Below are positions 37,388 through 44,760 of a stretch of 62,502 nt of DNA, piece by piece. Where the stretch lies: assembly GCA_017308115.1 (NCBI GenBank), contig JAFKFS010000031.1, positions 1-62,502 of the forward strand, read 5' to 3'. The notes under the pieces were generated by a model. That model was not told where the DNA came from and did no database searches. It saw nothing but the letters and a program-made list of their open reading frames with translations. This DNA comes from Bordetella sp. (GTDB taxonomy: Bacteria; Pseudomonadota; Alphaproteobacteria; Caulobacterales; Caulobacteraceae). Each line of letters begins with the position of its first letter. Within the stretch, counting starts at the first letter, position 1. The translations under genes were made by a program, and so were the position numbers.

Positions 37388-37956
37388 GACACCGCCTCCA
37401 CGATCTCGGGACGGAGCCGGATCGCCAGCAACTCCGAACCCTCGATCGGCGAGACGGTCGCGAAGGAGTCGACGACATAACGCTGGCCTGCGCTTGATTT
37501 GCGCAGGCGGCTGAAGCGGAGATGGGCGTGCAGCTTGCGGCCCAGACGCCCATATTGCTTCCAGACCTCGGCGGGGTCGAGCCCGACGACCCGCCCCAGA
37601 TCGTTGACGGTCGCAAGGGCGTCCGGTTGACGGCCGTGGGCGCGTAACAGACGCACCATCAACGCCGACTGTTCGTCCGGAATGGCGCGGAGGGCCTCGC
37701 GATACTCTTCCGGGCTGGGCCAGCCGTTCGGGTCTCGCGCGGCCTCGAACCGTTCGGTCCGTTGGTCCAGTCTCGTCCTCAACGCCGCTACCGCTTCGTC
37801 TACGGTCTCTTCCACCGCCTCGTCGACCTTGAGAGTTCCGGCATAGGCGACAGCCTGACCGACAGCACCTCGGCTCGCGGCGACGATCCGGTAGTAGCCA
37901 TGCGACAGGTCAGCCGTCCGGGCGGCGGGCCGTGGGCGCTGGCGGACGGCGGTCAT
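37384..37956 (-). CDS. Hypothetical protein of the cargo operon
   Basis: A 190-aa protein with no recognised family. Residues 20-75 are mixed (YYRIVAASRGAVGQAVAYAG, then an acidic helix VDEAVEETVDEAVAALRTRL). Residues 105-150 have ALMVRLLRAHGRQPDALATV and DLGRVVGLDPAEVWKQYGRL, which resemble a helix-turn-helix. The tail GQRYVVDSFATVSPIEGSEL looks strand-rich. The ATG at 37956 overlaps the upstream stop and the end overlaps the TraR/DksA start, so it is firmly part of the operon. A DNA-binding role is a guess. Confidence 0.65.
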   Translation of the reverse strand: MTAVRQRPRPAARTADLSHGYYRIVAASRGAVGQAVAYAGTLKVDEAVEETVDEAVAALRTRLDQRTERFEAARDPNGWPSPEEYREALRAIPDEQSALMVRLLRAHGRQPDALATVNDLGRVVGLDPAEVWKQYGRLGRKLHAHLRFSRLRKSSAGQRYVVDSFATVSPIEGSELLAIRLRPEIVEAVS

Positions 37957-38174
37957 GACCGCACCCGCGAACCGACCCGGCGACCCTGGTCGTCGAGGCC
38001 GAGGCGTCGCCTCGTCTGCGTCATGCGCTCAGACAGGTCTGCCACGGGCAGATCGGCCAGCATCGGCGCGATGCGGCAGGCGTCCTCGACGCTCGCGGTC
38101 GGCCGGACCCGCAGAACGTTCTCGATCAGCAGGCTAGCCGACGGTGGGCGCAGATCGCGGTCACGCGAGCCCAT
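37953..38174 (-). CDS. Small hypothetical protein
   Basis: A 73-aa protein reading MGSRDRDLRPPSASLLIENV, then RIAPMLADLPVADLSERMTQ and an Arg-rich end. It is basic and predicted helical, with no signal or membrane segment. The start overlaps the end of the gene upstream by 14 nt and the stop overlaps the next start (ATGA). No homolog is recognised from the sequence. Confidence 0.55.
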   Translation of the reverse strand: MGSRDRDLRPPSASLLIENVLRVRPTASVEDACRIAPMLADLPVADLSERMTQTRRRLGLDDQGRRVGSRVRS

Positions 38175-38388
38175 GATCAGCTCCTTCCAGCAGGGCCTTC
38201 AGGTCGCGCGTGTCGAGCACTTCGGCCAGGGTGGCGTCGTCCATGGCGCGGACCGGGTTCTGCAACTCGGCGCGGACCTGATCCACCCGCCACAGCAGGT
38301 CTCGCAGCTTCAGAGCCAGTTGGGTCGCCTCGGACAACGAACGGGTGGGCCCGTGTTCTGGGGTCGGGGGTTGGGTCATTAGACTCAT
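38161..38388 (-). CDS. Small hypothetical protein, first gene of the cargo operon
   Basis: A 75-aa protein starting MSLMTQPPTPEHGPTRSLSE, then a helical stretch (ATQLALKLRDLLWRVDQVRA). The ATG at 38388 is chosen because AGGAG lies 5 nt upstream; an ATG at 38403 lacks one. It is the promoter-proximal gene of a run of seven overlapping or near-abutting genes down to 34856. Function unknown. Confidence 0.6.
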   Translation of the reverse strand: MSLMTQPPTPEHGPTRSLSEATQLALKLRDLLWRVDQVRAELQNPVRAMDDATLAEVLDTRDLKALLEGADHGLA

Positions 38389-38695
38389 CGCCTCTCCTCG
38401 CATGGCGGCGAACGCCGCAGATTGCGCGAGCGGGATCGACAGCGCCGGGCGCCATTCGAACGGGAAGGTTCTGATCCACTGGAAGACGACGCACCCAGAG
38501 GCGTGCTCGGCACGCCGATCGAGACCTTACCGCTCGATCCGGTCAGAACCGGGTCGAGCGTGTTCGCTCGCAGGGTTGTCATTCCGTGTTCAGACCTCCC
38601 GGGATGTGGGGGGTCCGCTTGGCCCGACGACGTCGGCCCAAGGCACGGCGAGACTAGGCCTTGCTGCCGATGATGCCAAGGCTCTCGTCCGCCCA
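38389..38695. other. Gene-free stretch upstream of the cargo operon
   Basis: No convincing coding frame is seen in these ~307 bases between the cargo operon start and the end of the Rieske-less oxygenase gene, both on the minus strand. It contains GGTCAGAACCGGG and GGTTCTGATCC, which are partly complementary. It presumably holds the operon promoter, but no clear -35/-10 pair is recognised. Confidence 0.5.
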
Positions 38696-39634
38696 TCAGG
38701 TTCGCCACCGCAGAACTGAAGGCTGAACGGGATTGATGAAAGTGTCCCTGGCCCCGACCGCCCGGGCCAAGGCCATCTTGCATTGGAAATACCAGGCGGA
38801 GGGCTGGTCGGGCTCGCCGACGAACAGCAGAGGCTGATGCGTGCTGGCATGCGTGTCGAGCCGGCGAAGGATGCGGGAGTCCTGTTCCAGAAAGGCCCGG
38901 CCCAAGGCGGAAAGGGCTGGATACAGCCACCGCAACGGCCGCATCGAACTGTAGATCACGTTCCGCAGAACCACGCGCCCGGGCGCGATCGGGGTGACGG
39001 TGGTGATGTTGAGAACGCGCAGTCGCCCGCCCCGGACCCGCTCGATCCGCGTCGACGGTAGCCGGAACTCGATGGTGACCTTGCGGTCCGAGCCGACCAA
39101 CTCATAGGCCGGCGCCGAGGCGAAACTGTCCGCCGCCGTCGCGGTGAAGCCGAAGGGCGACGGCGTATAGTGTTTGGTCTTGACCCGACGACGATCCGAA
39201 GATCGCCACCACCACGCGGTGTGGACCATGGGCACGTGGGCGGGGTCGACGAGCCCCAGGACGGTCTGGTCGTAGTCCGCTTCGACCTCGATTTCCGAGC
39301 AGGCGATCATGGGGAAGGCCGGCGTCCCCGCTTCGTCCTCTATCAGTGGCGGGACCGCTGCGGCGGGATCGCCGAGGCGGCGGACCCACACCATGCCCAG
39401 CCGGGTCTCGATGGCCCAGCCAGGAGCGCCGGGCAGGGTTACCGCCCCCGAAGGCCCTCGAACGAGGGTCAGGTCCTGCCCAAACAGCGAAACGGTCGCC
39501 CGCGCGCGCACCGCCTTCTCCCGGGCCACGGGATACCAGGCCTCCGGCGGCGGGCCGAACCTGGACGCCTTGCCTCGCGATGGAGCCGAGCCCGCCGTCC
39601 TGTCGCTTGTCAGCGTTGGAAACCCGTCCAGCAC
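38696..39634 (-). CDS. Rieske-oxygenase-like protein lacking the [2Fe-2S] motif
   Basis: A 312-aa protein resembling the alpha subunits of aromatic-ring-hydroxylating oxygenases (VanA/PaO type), which are usually 340-360 aa. PPEAWYPVAREKAV and SLFGQDLTLVRGPSGAVTLP match the start of the Rieske domain, but CxH and CxxH cluster motifs are absent: the text jumps to PGWAIETRLGMVWVRRLGDP. The catalytic part is kept, including the mononuclear-iron segment LGLVDPAHVPMVHTAWWWR near residue 130. The GTG start at 39634 has GGAGG 6 nt upstream. It lies 13 nt after the UspA gene and is likely co-transcribed. Without the cluster, electron transfer by the normal route is impossible. Confidence 0.75.
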   Translation of the reverse strand: MLDGFPTLTSDRTAGSAPSRGKASRFGPPPEAWYPVAREKAVRARATVSLFGQDLTLVRGPSGAVTLPGAPGWAIETRLGMVWVRRLGDPAAAVPPLIEDEAGTPAFPMIACSEIEVEADYDQTVLGLVDPAHVPMVHTAWWWRSSDRRRVKTKHYTPSPFGFTATAADSFASAPAYELVGSDRKVTIEFRLPSTRIERVRGGRLRVLNITTVTPIAPGRVVLRNVIYSSMRPLRWLYPALSALGRAFLEQDSRILRRLDTHASTHQPLLFVGEPDQPSAWYFQCKMALARAVGARDTFINPVQPSVLRWRT

Positions 39635-39647
39635 CCCCTGCCTCCCC

Positions 39648-40499
39648 TCAGCGGAACAGAAGGACGGGCAGGAGTGCGATCCGGATCATGGCCGTCGTGG
39701 TGCTGCCCACGAAGAACCGCCGGATCGGTGAGTGGCCATAGGCCCCCATGACCAGCAGATCGATCTTCTCGTCACGCACATAGTCGGTGATGACGGTCTC
39801 CGGCTCGCCGTCGCGCTGTAGCACCTGATGATTTCCACCTCCGCCGGCCAGGCGGTCGCGGGCCCAGGCCAGATGCGCCGCGTCGTCGCCCTTCGGGTGA
39901 CCCGCCATCACCACGTGGCATTCGAAGCCCGAGAAGGCGGGATCGGAGACCAGAAAGTCGACGGCCTTGCGCGAACTGGCGCCGCCATCGAAGGCGATCA
40001 GGAGCCGCTGGATCGGCTTGAACTCGCGCGATGCGATCAGGACCGGCAGCTTGGTCGCCCGGACCACCTGTTCGATGCTGCCGCCCAGATGGGCCTTGGC
40101 GAAGTCCGAACGCTCGCCACGCTTGCCCAGCACCACCAGCCGGACGTCGTCTTCCAGTTCATGGACGTTGTCGACCAGACCCCCGTGGCGGAGCCGGGTC
40201 GTGACCGTGCCGACGCCGGCGGCTTCAACGCGGGACTTGGCGGCTTCCAGGATGGCGCGCCCTCTCTCCATCCGCAGCTTGCCGCGATGCTCGTCCAGCT
40301 TGGCCAGGTCCTCCAACAGATGCTCAGAGGTCCCGAGGCCGATGCTGCCGGACAGGTCCTGGGGAACGGCGTCCGGGGCCCGGTCCAGAACGTGAAGGAG
40401 TTCGACGTCGCAGTTAAGATTCTGCGCCGCCCATGCCGCGTGGTCGCAGACGCTGGCGCCGTAGGTGGAGGCGTCGATGCAGGCGAGGACTTTGGTCAT
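39648..40499 (-). CDS. Universal stress protein with two Usp domains
   Basis: A 283-aa tandem UspA protein. The first domain starts MTKVLACIDASTYGASVCDH and ends KLPVLIASREF. The second starts RLLIAFDGGASSRKAVDFLV and ends with the nucleotide-binding motif LLVMGAYGHSPIRRFFVGST (G-x2-G-x9-G-S/T). The first domain has LVVLGKRGERSDF near residue 122. It is located between SulP and the oxygenase-like gene on the same strand. SulP-UspA pairs are common, and the Usp may sense ATP or stress to modulate the transporter; that role is inferred. Confidence 0.9.
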   Translation of the reverse strand: MTKVLACIDASTYGASVCDHAAWAAQNLNCDVELLHVLDRAPDAVPQDLSGSIGLGTSEHLLEDLAKLDEHRGKLRMERGRAILEAAKSRVEAAGVGTVTTRLRHGGLVDNVHELEDDVRLVVLGKRGERSDFAKAHLGGSIEQVVRATKLPVLIASREFKPIQRLLIAFDGGASSRKAVDFLVSDPAFSGFECHVVMAGHPKGDDAAHLAWARDRLAGGGGNHQVLQRDGEPETVITDYVRDEKIDLLVMGAYGHSPIRRFFVGSTTTAMIRIALLPVLLFR

Positions 40500-40559
40500 G
40501 AAGCGATCCTGGAAACGGAAGGAGAGCGGCGCGCGGTCGCGGTCTGATGCGGCGTCACG

Positions 40560-42062
40560 TCAGTGGGCTGTCAGGCTGTCGAGGGCGCCGGGCTTGTCGT
40601 GAATGGCGAACTTGTCGACCATGGTCAGGCTGGCTTCGTTCAGGCCGTCGACCTGAACCTCGGTGCCCTCGCGGCGGAACTTCAGGATCACCTTGTCCAG
40701 AGCCGCGATGGCCGACACGTCCCAGAAATGAGCGTGGGACAGGTCGATCCGGACGTGGTCGATCGCTTCCTTGAAGTCGAAGGCGGCGACGAAGCTGTCG
40801 GCCGAGGCAAAGAAGATCTGGCCCCGCACGTCGTAGTCGCGCGACCGTCCGTCCGCCGCCGTGGTCGAAGTGATCAAGACGATCCGCGCGACCTTCTGGG
40901 CGAAGAAGATGCCCGACAGCAGCACGCCGGTGACAACGCCCTTGGCGAGATCGTGGGTGGCGACGGTGACCACAACGGTCGCCAGCATGACGAAGCTGGA
41001 ACTCTTGGGATGCTCGACCAGGTTCTTGATCGAGCCCCAGTTGAAGGTGCCGATCGCCACCATGAACATGACCGCCACCAGGGCCGCCATGGGAATCTGC
41101 GACACCCACGGACCCAGCACCAGGATCATGAACAACAGGAAGACACCGGCCAGCAGGGTCGACAGCCGCCCGCGCCCGCCGGATTTCACGTTGATCACCG
41201 ACTGGCCGATCATGGCGCACCCCGCCATGCCGCCGAAGAAGCCGGCCGCGATGTTGGCGACGCCCTGACCCTTGCACTCGCGGTTCTTGTCGGAAGGCGT
41301 GTCCGTCAGTTCGTCGACGATGGTGGCCGTCATCAGCGACTCCAGGAGGCCGACCAGCATCAGGGTCACCGAGTAGGGGAAGATGATCGCCAGGGTCTCG
41401 AAGTTGAGCGGGATGTTCGGGATCAGGAACATCGGCAGGGTGGCGGGCAACTGCCCCATGTCACCGACCACGCGGATGTCCAGGCCAAGCGCCATGGACA
41501 GGGCCGTCAGCACGACGATCGCCACCAGCGGCGAGGGGATGGCCTTGGTCAGCCGGGGCAGCAGGTAGATGATCGCCAGCCCACCCGCGACCATGGCGTA
41601 GGTCTGCCAGCCGACGTTTGTGACCTCCGGCAACTGGGCCAGGAAGATCAGGATGGCGAGCGCGTTGACGAAGCCGGTCACCACCGACTTCGACACAAAC
41701 CGCATCAGCGCACCCAGCCGGATATAGCCCGCGATGATCTGAAGGATGCCGGTCAGGACCGTGGCCGCCAGCAGGTATTGGAGGCCGTGCTCGCGCACCA
41801 GGGTGATCATCAGCAGCGCCATCGCGCCGGTCGCCGCCGAGATCATGCCGGGCCGCCCGCCCGCGAAGGCGATCACCACGCAGATCACGAAGGACGCATA
41901 CAGGCCGACCGCAGGGTCCACGCCCGCGATGATCGAGAAGGCGATTGCTTCGGGGATCAGGGCCAAGGCCACCACCAGGCCGGCAAGCACATCACCCCTG
42001 ATGTTGCCGAACCAGGTCTCCCGGATCATGCCGACGTCCAGTTTCATAGCGGGAAGTTTCAT
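40560..42062 (-). CDS. SulP-family inorganic anion transporter with STAS domain
   Basis: A 500-aa inner-membrane transporter. Residues 20-400 contain about 11-12 hydrophobic segments, including [20 protein letters not shown] near residue 27, the SulP signature region [20 protein letters not shown], and a later [20 protein letters not shown]. Residues 405-495 are a STAS domain ([20 protein letters not shown], then [15 protein letters not shown]). Substrates of the family include sulfate, bicarbonate and C4 acids; the sequence alone does not decide. The start at 42062 has a weak site, and an ATG at 42047 is an alternative. It is the first gene of SulP-UspA-oxygenase. Confidence 0.92.
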   Translation of the reverse strand: MKLPAMKLDVGMIRETWFGNIRGDVLAGLVVALALIPEAIAFSIIAGVDPAVGLYASFVICVVIAFAGGRPGMISAATGAMALLMITLVREHGLQYLLAATVLTGILQIIAGYIRLGALMRFVSKSVVTGFVNALAILIFLAQLPEVTNVGWQTYAMVAGGLAIIYLLPRLTKAIPSPLVAIVVLTALSMALGLDIRVVGDMGQLPATLPMFLIPNIPLNFETLAIIFPYSVTLMLVGLLESLMTATIVDELTDTPSDKNRECKGQGVANIAAGFFGGMAGCAMIGQSVINVKSGGRGRLSTLLAGVFLLFMILVLGPWVSQIPMAALVAVMFMVAIGTFNWGSIKNLVEHPKSSSFVMLATVVVTVATHDLAKGVVTGVLLSGIFFAQKVARIVLITSTTAADGRSRDYDVRGQIFFASADSFVAAFDFKEAIDHVRIDLSHAHFWDVSAIAALDKVILKFRREGTEVQVDGLNEASLTMVDKFAIHDKPGALDSLTAH

Positions 42063-42178
42063 TCAGCTTCTTTCGTGCACAACCATGTGCGTTTCACTGC
42101 AAACTAGCAGTAAACCTGATTTATAATTTGCTGCTGCATTGATTGCGCAGCCTCTGTTATTCTTGCGATAAAGCGTTT

Positions 42179-42200
42179 ATGAGATTTGCATGATTCTCAT
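42179..42200. promoter_or_regulatory. Inverted repeat ATGAGA-N10-TCTCAT upstream of the cold-shock-like gene
   Basis: A perfect 6+6 inverted repeat with a 10-bp spacer lies in an unusually AT-rich stretch (42063-42236) between the divergent SulP and cold-shock-like genes, 37 bp before the latter's start. It is a candidate operator or promoter element for one or both genes. The regulator is not identifiable; a weak likeness to a Fur box is not convincing. Confidence 0.45.
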
Positions 42201-42236
42201 TACACTGGCGGACGGGGTTTTCATTGGCGGTGCGGC

Positions 42237-42488
42237 ATGAGTGCGCCCGTCGATCACCCGCTGGGCGATGACGCGGATGACACCATCATGGGCACGATCA
42301 AATTCGTGGACCCCAAGGGCCGGTTCGCGATGATCTCGCGGGACGACAAGTTGCCCAAGGTGTTCGTCCACCTCAGCGCTGCTCAGGACGCTGGCCTGGA
42401 AGGTCTGGTCAAAGGGCAGCGACTCTCGTTTCGGCTGCGGCACCAGCCGGACGGCCGAACGCAGGCGACCGACATCTCGGCGATATGA
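42237..42488 (+). CDS. Cold-shock-domain-like protein
   Basis: An 83-aa protein. Residues 18-82 match the cold-shock OB fold: IMGTIKFVDPKGRFAMISRD, then KVFVHLSAAQDAGLEGLVKG and QRLSFRLRHQPDGRTQATDI. RNP1 (K-G-F-G-F-I in classical Csp) is replaced by KGRFAMI, so aromatic RNA-stacking residues are reduced to one Phe, and RNP2 VFVHLS is intact. The ATG at 42237 was chosen because the residues before it are not Csp-like. It is divergent from sulP. Its nucleic-acid binding may be weaker or altered. Confidence 0.82.
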   Translation: MSAPVDHPLGDDADDTIMGTIKFVDPKGRFAMISRDDKLPKVFVHLSAAQDAGLEGLVKGQRLSFRLRHQPDGRTQATDISAI

Positions 42489-42619
42489 CCGAACATGATC
42501 TGCGGGACGATGGGGACGCGCCTCGCACGACTCGATCGTGCACGGCACCGGGTCACTGACGGACCCCGGGCGGGTAAGGGACATGGGAGATGAGCCGGAG
42601 GGCGACGACTAGGTGTGCG

Positions 42620-42721
42620 GTTCGTCAACGCACCTGTGCTCTAGCCGCTCAGCTATCGCTTCATGTTTCCTGGGGGATGGGCGCCCAAGGTAGCCACCCG
42701 TGTGAAACGGGTCCGACGAAC
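42620..42721. ncRNA. Candidate structured RNA, copy 1 (strand undetermined)
   Basis: A ~102-nt stretch closed by GTTCGTC (42620) and GACGAAC (42715). Inside its 3' part GGGCGCCC is followed by GGTAGCCACCCG, a hairpin loop, and CGGGTCCGACG. The same 3' block occurs at 43539-43576 with a different but again complementary closing stem. It lies between the ends of the cold-shock-like gene and the convergent membrane-protein gene, so it is not coding. The RNA nature is inferred from the paired stems; the family is not recognised. Confidence 0.45.
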
Positions 42722-42767
42722 AGGGCTCTCTTAACCTAGATCGCTGCGGTGCACAAGGCCCAGCGGC

Positions 42768-43352
42768 TCACGCGCGGCCAATCAGTCCCCCGCCTCGCCG
42801 CCTGCGGGACGGCAGGACCGTGACCAGCGAGAAGGAGGCTGAGGCGTCTTGTCGCGCCTTGCTCGCGGCCTTCAAAGCGACCAGCAGGGTGGTCGCATAG
42901 GCCAGAAGTTCGAGGACTTCCTCGATCAGAAGCAGGTTCCACAACTCGGCCTCGGTCAAGGTCACCGTGCCGCCCCACTCCTCGATGGCTGCGGCGAGCC
43001 AGACCAGGGCGATCCCGAGCCCGAAGATTGGAACCATCAAAGCGACGGCGCGGACATGCGGCCACACTCCAAAAGCTCGGTCGCGCGCGGTCACGAAGAT
43101 GAGCGGCACCATCAGAACCGCTGCGAGATGCCAGCGCGCAGCGTGGCTCTCCAGATAGGACTGCCAAACGCCGTCCGTCTCCGCGCTGTATTCCCTGAGA
43201 GCGGCAACCCCGAGCACCAGACTGAACACGGCGAAAGCAGGAGCCCCAGGCCGATCTGTCTTCAACGCCGCGAGCAGGAATGCGCACGATGCAGCGGCCA
43301 GCACGACGATCTGTGCCATCTCCAGAGGCCCGGATTCGCCGAGGTCCATCAT
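42768..43352 (-). CDS. Hypothetical multi-pass membrane protein
   Basis: A 194-aa protein with five or six hydrophobic helices: IVVLAAASCAFLLAAL (14-30), APAFAVFSLVLGVAAL (37-52), HLAAVLMVPLIFVTAR (75-90), VRAVALMVPIFGLGIALVWL (100-119) and LLAYATTLLVAL (148-160). Between them it has the acidic EEWGGTVTLTEAELWNLLLI. The C-terminus is basic and cytosolic. ATGs at 43352 and 43349 are both possible. No family is recognised. Structured-RNA candidates lie on both sides of it within the transposon. Confidence 0.65.
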   Translation of the reverse strand: MMDLGESGPLEMAQIVVLAAASCAFLLAALKTDRPGAPAFAVFSLVLGVAALREYSAETDGVWQSYLESHAARWHLAAVLMVPLIFVTARDRAFGVWPHVRAVALMVPIFGLGIALVWLAAAIEEWGGTVTLTEAELWNLLLIEEVLELLAYATTLLVALKAASKARQDASASFSLVTVLPSRRRRGGGLIGRA

Positions 43353-43485
43353 CGTGCGCCCCCTGTGTTAAGGAGCCGATCAGCGGTGGCGAAACCCAGG
43401 CATGCCAAACGCAAGGCGGAGCATGGCCCACGGGCCATCTCGGTCATCATCATTACGGGTCAGTGCATCCTAACCCCTGTCGCGA

Positions 43486-43578
43486 TCCGTCATCGCTGCC
43501 GGCCAAGCCGGACGGGGTCGTGTCGTCTCCGGGGGTTAGGCGCCCGGTATAGCCACCCGGTCACCCGGGTCCGACGGA
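43486..43578. ncRNA. Candidate structured RNA, copy 2 (strand undetermined)
   Basis: A ~93-nt stretch closed by TCCGTC (43486) and GACGGA (43573). Its 3' block AGGCGCCCGGTATAGCCACC continues CGG-TCAC-CCGGGTCCGACGG and matches copy 1 closely. TCCGTC could also pair locally with GACGG at 43511, which gives two competing folds. A further pairing CCTAACCCC (43469) with GGGGTTAGG (43532) is possible. It lies 134 bp upstream of the membrane-protein start on the minus strand. Nothing coding is convincing here. Confidence 0.45.
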
Positions 43579-44025
43579 GTGTCGTTGATAGGATGGGAGC
43601 GGACGATTTGGCAAGCAGTTGAAATTGGATCGCCGAGGGCGGACGGTGCCAACGCACACTTACGCCAAAACCGGCCGCCCACCGCGATCTGAACTGCGGA
43701 CGGCTACCGGCCCGAACGCGGACACCGCGGAGGTCCGTTAGAGTCAAAGTCGGTCATGGGCGAGTAGCCGCCAAGCGAACGTTCAGGGCACGCCGGCCCT
43801 CAGCCTGTAAGCGCTTCACGGCAGCGACGAGCAAGGCGAAGGCGACGAACGCCCCACCGCCCAGAGAGCCAGCTAAAGTAGGTCGGCCATGCCGCATCCC
43901 CTGTTCTCAACAGGGTCGGATCAGACGCGAGATTGAGGTAGGCGGGCCATTCCGATTGGGGCAATCGTATACGCTGAGCGTAAGGATGAGGCGGTCACGT
44001 CTGCTCAGCAGCGTAGCCGAGCGGA
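43579..44025. other. Gene-free stretch in the right part of the transposon
   Basis: About 450 bases with no convincing gene. The one minus-strand frame (up to 43747) runs through the structured-RNA copy and has no ribosome site or known pattern. Short inverted pieces such as CCTGTTCTCAACAGG (43902-43916) are present, without a T-tract. Confidence 0.5.
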
Positions 44026-44190
44026 TCAACGAGACCAGCGCGCTGCCTTGATCAGCGCTCGCGCGACGCCTGCGCGATCCGGCGCGGTCGCGACGACACG
44101 GCCGTTACGCAGACCGACGAACCCTCGTCCCTCTCGATCGGGCGCAATCTGGCACAGATGTTTTCCGTGGAAGAAGGCCAAGCTGGTCAT
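44026..44190 (-). CDS. Small hypothetical protein coupled to the right-end wHTH-like gene
   Basis: A 54-aa protein: MTSLAFFHGKHLCQIAPDRE, GRGFVGLRNGRVVATAPDRA and a final helix ALIKAARWSR. Its ATG overlaps the stop of the preceding gene (ATGA). The strand-rich start and final helix suggest a small folded domain, but no family is recognised. The coupling is the main support. Confidence 0.45.
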   Translation of the reverse strand: MTSLAFFHGKHLCQIAPDREGRGFVGLRNGRVVATAPDRAGVARALIKAARWSR

Positions 44191-44693
44191 CGCGACACTC
44201 CCAACCGGACGGCCTCGGCCTGCTCCAAGTGCTTGGTCGCCAAAACCCAGCCCTGCGGTCCCGCCGGCATTGGAACGGCGCGGACCCGCCCAGCTAGTCG
44301 CAAGGGCCGCAGGCAAGCCCTGACCCGTCTTGCCATTGTGACTTCCAGCTTCGCGTCAGCGAGGTCGAGTTCCCGCGACTCGACGACCGCTCTTGCCAGC
44401 GCCCGCGATGTGAGCGGTCCCTCGGCTTCTCTCAAGCAATCGACGACTATGCCCTTGATCTCTCCCGGAGCAGCGGAATGCGGTGGCCGAACCCGCTTTG
44501 CGGCAATCTGGCTGATGTCAATGTCCGGTTTGATCAGCACGAGCACGGCGTCCAGATTTTGGATCGCCTTCTGAAGTTCCCGGATGCGCCCCTGATGCTG
44601 CTCCAACTCGCCGTCCAGTTCAGCGCGCTTGCGGACAAGGGCGTGCAGGGCGGCGGAGCACTCGGTGCCGATAGGGATGATCGAACTTGCCAT
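44187..44693 (-). CDS. Hypothetical protein with coiled coil and wHTH-like domain, next to the right transposon end
   Basis: A 168-aa protein. Residues 10-52 form a coiled coil (ALVRKRAELDGELEQHQGRI, then RELQKAIQNLDAVLVLI). Residues 75-155 look like a winged helix (IKGIVVDCLREAEGPLTSRA, then LARAVVESRELD and VRACLRPLRLAGRVRAV, with PAGPQGWVLA as the wing). It starts 43 nt inside the right inverted repeat and reads inward, mirroring the gene at the left end. A regulatory or end-binding role in transposition is possible but unproven. Confidence 0.65.
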   Translation of the reverse strand: MASSIIPIGTECSAALHALVRKRAELDGELEQHQGRIRELQKAIQNLDAVLVLIKPDIDISQIAAKRVRPPHSAAPGEIKGIVVDCLREAEGPLTSRALARAVVESRELDLADAKLEVTMARRVRACLRPLRLAGRVRAVPMPAGPQGWVLATKHLEQAEAVRLGVSR

Positions 44694-44736
44694 CCCACAA
44701 TCATAAAGATGGCGATTCAGACCGTCTCGATCGCTA

Positions 44737-44760
44737 AGGTGTGTTTGCTACCCATAGCCG
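44737..44760 (-). repeat. Right terminal inverted repeat of the transposon
   Basis: Reverse complement begins CGGCTATGGGTAGCAAACAC and matches the left end over all 24 bp. The inner flanks diverge at once. Confidence 0.92.

Larger units (their letters stand above)
31868..44760. mobile_element. 12.9-kb IS1595-type cargo transposon
   Basis: Boundaries are set by perfect 24-bp terminal inverted repeats (31868-31891 and 44737-44760, starting CGGCTATGGGTAGCAAACAC) and an 8-bp direct repeat on the outer sides. The element carries an IS1595-like transposase with a GIY-YIG-like C-terminal domain, plus about 16 cargo genes: small regulators, TraR/DksA type, spermidine-synthase-like, GT4, Rieske-less oxygenase, UspA, SulP, cold-shock-like and unknowns. 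The first and last genes both read inward. The flanking genes pmbA and the MAPEG gene are ordinary chromosome. The boundaries and the transposase are seen directly; the mobility is inferred. Confidence 0.87.

Noticed and set aside
36795-37616. 273-aa minus-strand frame covering the TraR/DksA gene
   Set aside because: Only the last 72 codons (from 37013) have support through the ATGA overlap; the rest is a shadow of the zinc-finger gene.
42630-42668. tRNA-like D-arm on the minus strand (GATAGCTGAGCGGCTAGAGC)
   Set aside because: No matching acceptor stem, anticodon loop or TTC-type T arm can be built; it was kept only as part of the structured-RNA candidate.
43490-43747. 85-aa minus-strand frame in the transposon's right part
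   Set aside because: It overlaps the structured-RNA candidate, has no ribosome site and an Arg-rich, featureless translation.
31868-44760. Composite transposon formed by two IS copies
   Set aside because: Only one transposase gene is present and the two ends share just 24 bp, so this is a single element with cargo, not two flanking insertion sequences.
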